From Cliona cf. orientalis (lineage: Eukaryota; Porifera; Demospongiae; Clionaida; Clionaidae): a stretch of 64,000 nucleotides of DNA. The translations under genes and the position numbers were made by a program. The notes beneath the pieces are model-generated. The model saw nothing but the letters and a program-made list of their open reading frames with translations. It had not been told where the DNA came from and ran no database searches. The DNA lies in assembly GCA_963930775.1 (NCBI GenBank), contig OZ005690.1, positions 10,442,411 to 10,506,410 of the forward strand, given 5' to 3'. Positions 54,371 through 64,000 of the stretch are shown piece by piece. Numbering within the stretch: the stretch's first letter is position 1; each line of letters starts with the position of its first letter.

Positions 54371-55324
54371 AGGACGTGCTCTAGATCTAATAAAGAGATT
54401 TCAGCAGAGCTATAGCTAGTTAATACTAAATAGCTGAATCAGCAAACCATTAATAAAGATCAAAGTTCAATAATTTTAATCGTGGTTTTGTCTGTTAGTT
54501 CAATGACCCCAATCGCCACTTTCCGTGAGGCCAGACGATGAAATCTGACCGCCAAATTTAATTGGTTGAACAAATCACTGTCGGTATATACTCCAGTCTA
54601 GTCTGGTCTACATCCTTAAGTTATAAGCAACAGGAAAAACTGGTTTGATAAGATATAGCGTATAGTATGTTTGTTATGTAGTTTTACACATGCGTGCATG
54701 CGCCCATGCATATAGTACATGTACATGTACATGTGTATGTACATGTGCCGAACATGTACGAACAGACACAATTTAATTAGCAGCAAGTAAACATGTACAT
54801 GAACATACATTAATGTGGGACGTACTTCACAATGTACATGTGCAAGCTAGTGCATGTGCATGCATGTACATGTACATGCACATACATATTGTATGTGCGG
54901 ATACACATAACAGTATTCTATAGCTGCAACAAACTGCTGTAGTAAATCATAAACAGCATATTGTGTTTATGAGCAATATAATAATATAGTATAACTGACG
55001 GTACGGCCTATACACAAAACCGCCCTGTTCATGTACTAGCTGTAGTTTGGCCGGAAACACATGTTCTGTGATTGGTTGATCTGTTGATAAGAGACCGCTG
55101 GGAAATATCAATTCAATTAGGGCTAATTAGTTTAGCTGCATGGTTGGTTTATACAGACCGTTCCCTAGGGACGCCGATAAAAGAACTACGTATAATAATA
55201 GCAGCCGGCGGCAAATAGAAACATGCACACATGGTGGGGTACAGCTAGCTCAGCAAAAATATTGCAGATGTACACCCATTTAATTTAGTGGTACAATGAA
55301 AATGTAGTAGTCTTATCTGAATTC

Positions 55325-55545
55325 TGGCCACTACCTATACCAAACCTAAGGGACAACCACATAGTATCCCACATTGCCTGCTCAGGCAAATTAACCTACA
55401 TTGTAATCCCAGCAGAAGTCAGCTCAGAGCCACTAAATATATGTACGTACATGTACATAGCTCAGGCAAATTAACCTACATTGTAATCCCAGCTCAGAGC
55501 CACTAAATATACGTATGACATTGTACTTAGGTGCCTAGCTATAGT
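55325..55545 (+). repeat. direct duplications related to 52270-52400
   Basis: GCTCAGGCAAATTAACCTAC, followed by ATTGTAATCCCAGC, occurs at about 55381 and 55464. CAAACCTAAGGG and TGCCTGCTCAGGCAAA are shared with about 52290-52335. Confidence 0.6.
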
Positions 55546-57604
55546 CTTGAGAACTAGGCCTAGGGTGGTAGCTATAGCTAGCTACGTTACGGACGATTAT
55601 TTAATCTGCATATGCATGCATGTGCATGTAATATTATATTATGTAATTCTTAATCGAAAAGGCCTAGAATCTACATGATATCATGCGTATGCTATTACAT
55701 ACACATATTATTATGTATTATGAATGGGAAAAGGATCTGAGGCACTCGAGTGCAATTAGTCCGCTATCAATACAGAGACATCTCCATTTAGATTACGCTA
55801 TTGATAAAGTTAATTGCCCCAGCTACGCTACGGTATGTACATGTACATGTAGGCCAGGCCTGGGTGTCTGCAGTATTGCCCATGGCTAGAGAAAATCCGA
55901 GCCTACAGTCTTAATTCCTACAGTTAACTTCCATTATTATGGATGTTCTTGGCCACAGGCTTATTGTTAACAGAATACAACATCTGTGAACAGCAGACAC
56001 CCTCTATTGTGATTATTACCAGTTATAGGGCGACACAATCACCAGGTTAAACCACACTAAGACCAGTGGCAAGAGCTGTACACATCCACAGGCCACTTAA
56101 TTCAATTATATACCATACATGTGCATGTAAATACACGTACATGTACATGTACATGCATGTAGCATGCATGGATAGAGGTACATGTGTAGATAAAGTGTTA
56201 TAATAAGCTGATAGATTCCTAATGTGCTGGACAGGACTATCATAGCAGCCAAGTATTAATAGACTCTGCATACATACAAATACAGATGTAGTGAATCTTT
56301 GTGTGGTACTTGAGTGTGTGAACTGGCTCAACTTTATCAAAACATCCACATGTTAACGATGTATTACCACTCATACAATAATAATATTATTATAAGCACA
56401 TCACGTACGTATATTTAAGTGCATGCATGTATATGTATAATGCTTTCTCATGCTGCTATGAAGTGAGTCTCTAGAGAATAAATGCTATGATATTATTATA
56501 CCACTCCTAAACACACAATCTAATGTACATGCACATGCACATGTACATGTACATGTACATGCATGTACGTACACAGACACATGTAAGCACATTAATTTTG
56601 TACACACACATGCACTCACACGTACACAATTTAGCTATACGTATGTATGTACATGCATCATTGATACTGTTACCAGGTCTACTGCTGTTCAAATTGTCTC
56701 AAGTTGCAATTGTCATTCAAACATGGTCAAATTAGACCCTCTATCACTAGGCAAGGCATTATGACGTCTCTTTACCGCAGTCAACACATATACACATACA
56801 TGGGCTAGAAGTAGCCATTATTAAAGATCAGTCGATACTTATACTATGTTATGCATAGTACAATACATTCATTGAGTGCTTCGTCATCTGTATTGTTAAG
56901 GATAGCAAATATTGAATACTAGCTTGTATCAGCTTTAAAAACAATGGCCAAAAGTATCGTTCTAAATTATAAACTGTGACCGATTCTTTATGGTTTTGTA
57001 AGTCGCCTTTTAGCACATGGTGGTATGCAATTCCACTGCCATATATTCTGGAGTTGGTCTAGACAGTCGAGCTAGCCTAGCCTAAGATTTGTTTCATAAC
57101 TCAAGCTCCTAACACGTACAAGCCATGAGGTGAGATAAGCAATTTTGGCAACGAATTTTTGAAGTTTCATGCATAGTATATAGCGTAGCCTGGGGGCGAA
57201 TATTTAATAACTAACTTGAAAAACAATGGCCTTAAATTGTTTAAGGCAATTCATAATTCACAATATACAGACGTACTAGATATTAAGTGTGAAGTGCGAA
57301 GCTGTCAATGGATGGTATGTTGTGGAACTCCATTGCCCTTTGTATCATGGTATCTCCAACACTGCACTTAATTAATGACCAGACACAGACATATAATATA
57401 CGTATATATCTAGACACTTAACTATAATTATTACTACACAATGTATATTAATTGCAACAGTCTAATACATGTGAAAGTACATGCACATTCACATGTACAT
57501 GTACATGTATAATACATACATTTGTGGAATGCTATTAATAGGATTGTAATTGGACCACGCCCAAGTTTCAGGGATAGCTAGCTTCACACACTCATCTGTC
57601 TACA

Positions 57605-57695
57605 TGTATATGTAGCTGGGACCATCCATAGCGTCCTGATTAAAGGAAGCATCCTCGCTCATTTCAGGGATAGTTTTGTACATTTCTTTATGTAG
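57605..57695 (+). repeat. 76-bp modular repeat, single unit
   Basis: Contains GCTGGGACCATCCATAG, CGTCCTGATTAAAGGAAG and ATTTCAGGGATAGTTTTGTA. Confidence 0.8.
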
Positions 57696-58196
57696 CAGTC
57701 ATATGACTCACTAGCCGCAGCAGCAGCAGCGGAAAAGGCCACACCATACTGCACGGATACAAGTTGCTAGGACACAAAAAAGGGGCTTGACTAGAAAAAA
57801 ATGCATGCCATCCAGATCTCTCTCTCTATCAAGTGTTTTATCAGCAGCTCTAATAAGATCTTGATGGAAGCCCCCTCCACCATCCTTGGGTAGCGCTGGG
57901 CTAGGGAGGGCTGCACTTCTATCTTTGATGTAGCTGTGACAATCAAATTAGTATATGAAACCCTGAAGAGAATCAGACTGGCAAGATTTGCTTTCACCAC
58001 TAAGTTGGTTAGCACAGGTGCTAAATGCTGATAAGTGTTCTAGATTAGTCTAACTAGCTTATGTCATCTAGAAAATGTACAATATTATGCATGCATGCTG
58101 CATAACAGGTAGTAAGAGGCTGAACCCCACCCGGTACAGTGACTAGATATGAAATTTTATGATGTGCTAATTGTTTGCATAGATAAATAGATCTGC

Positions 58197-58257
<61 letters not shown>
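58197..58257 (+). repeat. (GA)n microsatellite
   Basis: Pure GA tract of about 60 bp. Confidence 0.95.
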
Positions 58258-58258
<1 letters not shown>

Positions 58259-59334
58259 CTTGCTTACGCTCTCTCAATCCAAGGTTTCAAACTAATTATG
58301 TGCATTTTTCCATCTCAATTTTACTCTTTCCTGTGAATCTCAACTACCACTCGACTCTGATGGCATCTTGAATTACATATCCTAGGCAACACAATTCATC
58401 AGTTTTATTGCACTTTTTTTGAACGACTAAATTAAATCACAGTTTTGGAATTTTTAAATTAACTCCCATTACGCTGAAATACCACAGCACCAGCGACCAA
58501 CAGATGGACAGCAGAAAAAATCTCACACACTCTCATACACAGAATCCTAAAGTGTATGATTTCAGAAATATTATCTCACGATCAGTGAGCATCATGCATA
58601 AAAGACTTAAGCATTCAATCAGAATAATTACTGAGCTTAGAAGGTTGTAATTTACATACGTAACAGCTAGTCTTCTCCCCAGGCAAAATTTAAGGCATGA
58701 TATATAATGAGGCATAGCTTGGGTGGAGACTGTGGCCACATCAAAGCTTATGGATTAGCACTATTTCCATATCAAAGGGAATTCTGAAATGAAGGCTTGT
58801 TGGGCTGATATGTCTTAGGTATGCTAGGGAGAACACTGCATAATAGGCACATATAAATGCAGTACTGAAGCACTTCATGTAGCAGGCATATGTACATGTA
58901 CATGTATAATTATAATGCAATGATAGTTCAGGCTTAGCTTAATACAAATGGAGGCCGTCACATTCACTCATATCATTCCGTGTTCGATTTGATAGCAGCT
59001 CTAGCTAGTCAAACTGTACTAGCTAGAGCACCACAGTCAGTACATACATGTATGTACAAAACTAAATCAATGCGTCACTCATCGTAACTAATCCACAATA
59101 TGCATACACATACACACACACACACTTGGCTGGTCGTACGCGGACATGTTTGCATCGTTCACATGCAAAAATGTCGTGTTTTTGCATAACGCTAGTAACT
59201 TAATCAATCAGCTGGTGACTGCATCAACAAAGCGTACTAATAAGTAGCTCCGTGGAAGGCAGTATGGAGTAACTGAATCAAACCATTCTCACGCTGCTGC
59301 ATGCTCAGTAAACACATCTATTTAGCATAATATG

Positions 59335-59645
59335 GTGTCACGATTAAAAGAGGTGTCCTCATTTCAGGGGTAGTTTTGTACACTTCTCTATGTAGCTGGA
59401 ACCATGCATGGTGTCCTGATTAAAGGAGGTGTTCTCATTTCTGGGGTAATTTTCTACGTAGCTGGGACCATGCACGCATAGTGTCCTAATTAAAGGAGGT
59501 GTCCTCATTTCAAGGGTAGTTTTGTACACTTCTCTATGTATGTAGCTGGGACCATGCATAGTGTGTCCTGATTAGGGGTAGTTTTGTATGCTTAGTTGGG
59601 ACCACATACATATTACAGTAGTAGTGTCCTGATTAAATGAGATAC
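59335..59645 (+). repeat. 76-bp modular repeat, about five units
   Basis: Longest array. Unit starts at 59335, 59411, 59481 and 59563 give periods of 76, 70 and 82 bp. A truncated unit closes it. Confidence 0.9.
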
Positions 59646-60283
59646 CTGCACCAACCAGATATCAAAACCCCTTGATTATTTACAGTTATGAGACCAAGTC
59701 TAGACTGGCTATATACATCTGATATGTAATCAAGACTCCACGAGTTGGAGAGTTATATTATGTAAGTGGTTGAATACGATATTCGATCAATACACCTCAA
59801 AGGATATAAGGTGACAGATAATACTCTTGACTATAGCACTTATGACTGCAAAATACATTAATTGGGATTGTACTCGGTTAAATCTTGACAGTACATTTGG
59901 CTACATGTAGATACATGAAGATACACATGTATATACGTATGCACATGTACATGTACATGTGCATTGTAAAATACATGTAGGGCACCATGCATAGCACATG
60001 TGATATATTATGATAGACTCACTGCGCAGGTACAGGTATAATATACATGTACATGTACATGTACATGTAATTTGTACATGTACATGCATGTGATCTGTCG
60101 TGACATGTGCCGGCCGGTGTAGCTGTTAATGGTCAGACATGTATAGGTGTGAATGGGATAGAATAGACAGGAGTATGTAATTACACTCAGGTAAACAAAG
60201 ATACTTTGTCAGCTGTGATCAATTAGCAAGGTCCCATGGCATTATCGTTGATAGCACAATAATAATAATATTATCATGAAAGT

Positions 60284-60500
<217 letters not shown>

Positions 60501-60820
60501 TGGTAGAGAAAGGTTATTAACTTTTTACAGCAAGGCTGGGAACCTACGTATGTACAGTGTAACATTATGTGAGTGATTCTCTTGTGGCACAAATATACAA
60601 TATACAATTTTCTACATGTACTACTGTATGGTATTCTCCTATAGGTTTGGAATCATAATCAGTAATAATTATTACTATAGTGATCGAAATTTCCTGATGA
60701 AGTGGGCCAAAATCACAAGTTATGCTATCCAGAGTGTACATATAATAATAATTATACTCTTGTTGATGCTATCCAGAACACTACCGTAACGGTACATGCG
60801 ATAATCTTGTGTCAACTCAC

Positions 60821-60975
60821 TTGGCAGTGTTTTTGGCAATCTCAAGGATGTCCTTCCAGTATTTCCGAGGGGGGATGGTCTGGAGCCGGAGCTTAGGGAT
60901 ACGAATGACCTCTGAACCCCGACTAATCAGCATCAGAGTGTTGGCACCACGTGTCTTCAGCAAGGAAACAAGATC
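60821..60975 (-). CDS. internal coding exon of an unidentified gene (exon Y)
   Basis: This 155-nt exon begins in phase 0, continuous with exon X, and leaves two bases at its end. The acceptor ends CCCCCAG at 60976 and the donor is GTGAGT at 60820. The 51 residues run from DLVSLLKTRGANTLMLISRG to KYWKDILEIAKNTA, basic and amphipathic. The joined X-Y reading has no stop for 135 codons across the intron, which strongly supports coding. No further exon on this strand was recognised until 24152. Confidence 0.68.
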
Positions 60976-61169
60976 CTGGGGGCATGGGAGAGAGAGACAT
61001 GAGTGGAGGGGGAGAAATCAAGTCAGAGAGAGAGAGGACAAGAGAGAGAGAGAGAGAAAGAAACAGATTAAACACAGAAGCTGCTTGACGACCATTACCA
61101 CAGTACTACATGTACATAGTAACGACCATTACCATATACACACAACCCATATTGCACACAAGGACTCAC

Positions 61170-61421
61170 ACAGACTTGATAGGGGAGTAGAGAGTCAACA
61201 GACACTAAAGCCGACCCCTTCTTTATGGCTCTACCGAGAGCCTCCTGGCACATGAGCTTGGGGGTATGATTTGGGATGGGCGGGAGGTAGGCGTGGTCTG
61301 GTGGGTGGTCCATGAACTTGGCCAGGTTGTGCTCCGGGAGCTGAACGGGGATGGAGGAGCGGTCCAGGAGGGAGGTGTTGACACGAGAGAGAGGGACGTC
61401 GCAGACTAGCTCCACACGACC
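61170..61421 (-). CDS. internal coding exon of an unidentified gene (exon X)
   Basis: This 252-nt exon is open throughout, phase 0 at both ends (84 residues). It is bounded by an acceptor CACACACAG at 61422 and a donor GTGAGT at 61169. It reads GRVELVCDVPLSRVNTS at the start and SVDSLLPYQVC at the end. GC content is clearly above the surroundings, and the next exon follows in phase after a 194-nt intron. I do not recognise the family. The upstream part of the gene lies to the right and probably beyond the window. Confidence 0.68.
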
Positions 61422-61560
61422 CTGTGTGTGTGTGCGTGTGTGTATGTGAATGGAAATTCATGAATATGACGTACATGTATATATGTGAATGAAAGAGAGG
61501 GAAAAAGAGAGAGAAAGAGAGAGAAAGAAAGAAAGAAAGAAAGAGAGCACTACGTAATAA

Positions 61561-61753
61561 TACGGTATAGCGGGAAACTTTCGAGGGAGAAAACTTTCAC
61601 GAATTTCGCGATTTTACAGCCACCCACGAAAGTTTTCTCCACAAAATTTTAGGCATGCCACACCCATTATGCGATCAGTTTACATTCCGCGAAAGTTTTC
61701 TCAGCGAAATGCTCCCTTCCTACCGATCCACGAAAGTTTTCCGCTGTACGGTA
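61561..61753. mobile_element. TACGGTATAGCGG-ended MITE (T3)
   Basis: Imperfect 23-bp inverted ends (TACGGTATAGCGGGAAACT and, reverse complemented, TACCGTACAGCGGAAAACT). The interior repeats CGAAAGTTTTC four to five times. It resembles short GCGGAAACTTTCG elements seen in other early-branching animals (from memory, unverified). Confidence 0.75.
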
Positions 61754-62064
61754 ATGATCAGATACCATTAGACAAGTAAACACACATGGAGATAGCATAC
61801 AGACGGTACATTCTTGCAATCCATGTATGCCTAATTGTCATTCCAAAAGCTTAAAAGCTTAAGATGCTTCTAGGGCATATCACAGATGAAAGAATCCAAC
61901 CATTTTCCTAAAACACTTCCACCGCAGATAACCACTAGCACCATTCTTGAGTGAACAACAGATGTGGTCAAGTCCATTTTAAGAGGTTCCGCGTGGTTAA
62001 AATTTCATTCCTTCATTCTCTCCCAGGGTGTAGGCTTACCTCACGACCACCTTATGGTCAACAA

Positions 62065-62399
62065 CATAGGCGGCGGAAACGGGGGGGCCGGGGGGGCCAT
62101 GGCCCCCCCACTTTTTCAAGGTGGACACACCCACTTTTGCCTTGTGCTAAGCAAAAAACAATGAACTTGTCAATTTTGCCTGTTTACAATAGCCTTCCAT
62201 CAGTTCTGAGTCAAAAACATGCTAGTTTCATAGCTGCTTTCCTTGAAATCGACTGTTTTTTGCCTGTTGTCCATCGTTGTTTCTTCATTTTCACGGACGT
62301 GATACCGCTAATTAGTGGGCGTGGCTTAAAATTTTGCGCGCGCGCGGGATCGTTTCACTTCTTGGCCCCCTCACGTTTAATATGCTTCCGCCGCCTATG
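62065..62399 (-). mobile_element. 335-bp MITE with CATAGGCGGCGGAA ends (E3)
   Basis: Perfect 14-bp inverted ends, CATAGGCGGCGGAA and TTCCGCCGCCTATG, flanked by the 5-bp duplication AACAA (62060-62064, 62400-62404). On the minus strand it carries GCAAAATTTTAAGCCACGC followed by CCACTAATTA, the same internal box as E1. Open frames across it are not genes. Confidence 0.88.
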
Positions 62400-63881
62400 A
62401 ACAAATATAATATGGTTGGCTTGCATAATATGTACGTCAGTTGAAACTTGAGAAAAAGTGGCCGCGTGCCCACAAGTATTCCAAAATTGAAAATCAGTTA
62501 TAAAGCCTCATACAAAGTATACACTTCTAAATAGTGTCACGAATACTACTTTTTTAATACTATAGCTATCTAAGTACAGCAGTGTGCTAGCAGGTGTGTA
62601 TATATACATGTACATGTACATGTACGTACATGCATGTGTACTGGTACAAGATTTCTTTGATATTTGTGTGATTTCGAAAACAGTCATTCACAGCAAATGA
62701 GCTAGAACATTAAAAAAGCAACTTACGTAGTATGTACATACGGATGTAGCTACATGTACATGCTATATGCTACATGCATGACGCATAATTATATGCTTTC
62801 ATAATGGTTGCTAATATAATAAGCTAATATACAGCATGAAACATCACGATGCACGATCGTCACAAACACATGTACATGTACATGTACACCTACATGTACA
62901 TGTACATGTACATGCATCTGATGGTTTCATAATGGTCGTTAATAATTAAGATATTTGGTATTCACAGCATGAAAGTGCTAGCAATAAAGTGGTTTGAAGC
63001 GACGCTCGGGCGCCTGGATTATTAAAGTTAAGTAAGTGTGAACGCATGTACGTGACGTGCCTAACTAATTTTGAACATGTACGGTTAAACTCAATACCAC
63101 AAGGCACATGCACTTATTAATATATGTACATGTACGGGTACATGTACATGTATGTATAGCCAAGTTAAAAGATGTTACATTTGGCAGGAGCTGGGGTGGG
63201 ATGGGGGAGGAGAGAAAGAGATGGAGAAACGGAGGCGTACAATTCCAAAAAAAACTCGTTCAGACATCTTCGAATTAGTGCTAAGTACATCATTATAATA
63301 ATACATGTATGCATAATACATGTACATGTACATGTACACGTACACGTAGGCAGGTCCACATGTACGTACGTAAAATTTAATCTAATCTTGTCTACTTGCC
63401 ATGACCACTATTATTCACGTAGGCCGACCCACATATTAAGTAAACCTGATATTGTCTATTTGGCCACGAGTCCATTTTGAAACTGCATATACGACATTGT
63501 TTAAATTGCACACATCTCGATACACACACACATGGACTTGCGTGGGAAATAGGCATGACAAAAAAATTATTCTTAAGATTTGCACGATTTGATAATTTTA
63601 GATTCGTGTGGGCACGTACATGTACACAAAAAAACTAAAAGATGTTGCACAACTCAGAACTGGGGGAGGCTAGCTTGCTTGGCCAAAAACCAAATCGATC
63701 AAGAAATAATATTTTTGAAGAATCAGGCCATTCATGTTGCGGCAATGCATACGTACACACATGTACATGTATGTACATGTACGTAGGTGTACACATGTAC
63801 ATGTACAATGCCGTGTAACAATTTGTCATATTTGCTTGAATATGCCAGCTACACTGTATAGCTACATTGTACATGCACATA

Positions 63882-64000
63882 TACCGTGCATCCTGGACAA
63901 GCGCCCACTCCCGGGTAAGCACCCATGTATCTCATTTCAAGGGGCCACTACAGCAGCTTCTATACAAATGTATAGAAGTTGTATCCCAGGTAAGTGCCCA
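63882..64000 (+). mobile_element. second T1-family element, cut by window end
   Basis: It begins TACCGTGCATCCTGG and contains GGGTAAGCACCCATGTA and CTCATTTCAAGGGG as in T1. The right terminus lies beyond the window. Confidence 0.65.

Larger units (their letters stand above)
61430..64000. other. right region with elements T3, E3 and T4
   Basis: A GA/GAAA-rich tract lies at 61485-61548. Beyond T3 and E3 the sequence is rich in TACATGTACATG and shows no coding signal. Upstream exons of the unidentified gene were not found here. Confidence 0.5.

Noticed and set aside
57791..58015. 74-codon minus-strand frame containing AQRYPRMVEGASIKILLELL
   Set aside because: It looks protein-like but has no splice context or family resemblance, and it fits chance or a decayed element.
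61951..62400. 149-codon plus-strand frame
   Set aside because: It lies largely inside element E3, whose inverted ends and target duplication are clear.

Overview
This is an AT-rich window from an animal nuclear genome. It holds very little coding sequence, and most of its length is microsatellite, short inverted-repeat elements and small diverged duplications. A demosponge of the Amphimedon type is the best guess. The grounds are an intronless class C (GABA-B-like) receptor of a style known to be expanded in sponges, a WT1-type zinc-finger gene with one short intron, and a dense mixture of (GA)n tracts and MITEs. The assignment is an inference from gene style, not a match to a reference genome.

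Layout from left to right. 1-5.9 kb has no gene: a 186-bp hAT-like element and two long (GA)n tracts. 5.95-8.0 kb, minus strand, is a two-exon WT1-type transcription factor of 494 residues with four C2H2 fingers and no KTS insert. A CpG-richer upstream region contains paired CCAAT boxes and an inverted E2F-like site. 8.5-23.5 kb has no supported gene. 23.58-24.15 kb, minus strand, holds two exons that end an unidentified gene. 24.2-28.1 kb is repeats. 28.1-33.6 kb is a partly duplicated segment (copies A, B and C) with the intronless receptor (30123-32114, minus) between copies B and C. 33.6-60.8 kb is another gene-poor stretch. 60.82-61.42 kb, minus strand, holds two well-formed internal coding exons. 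61.43-64 kb holds more short inverted-repeat elements and CATGTA-rich sequence.

The WT1-type factor and the receptor are complete. The two exon pairs (60.8-61.4 kb and 23.6-24.2 kb) are compatible in strand and reading phase. They may be one gene with a 36.7-kb intron in which the receptor is nested, but this is unproven. No functional link between the genes is visible.

The most interesting material is non-genic. (1) A 14-bp direct repeat brackets the receptor like a target-site duplication, with an AATAAA near its 3' end, suggesting insertion of a processed copy. (2) A ~76-bp modular repeat occurs at about fifteen loci. (3) Three ~325-bp inverted-repeat elements with different ends share one internal box, and two of them have 5-bp target duplications. 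(4) A TACNGTA-ended element class carries different internal repeated words. (5) In the unidentified exons, microsatellites supply or adjoin the splice-acceptor pyrimidine tracts.
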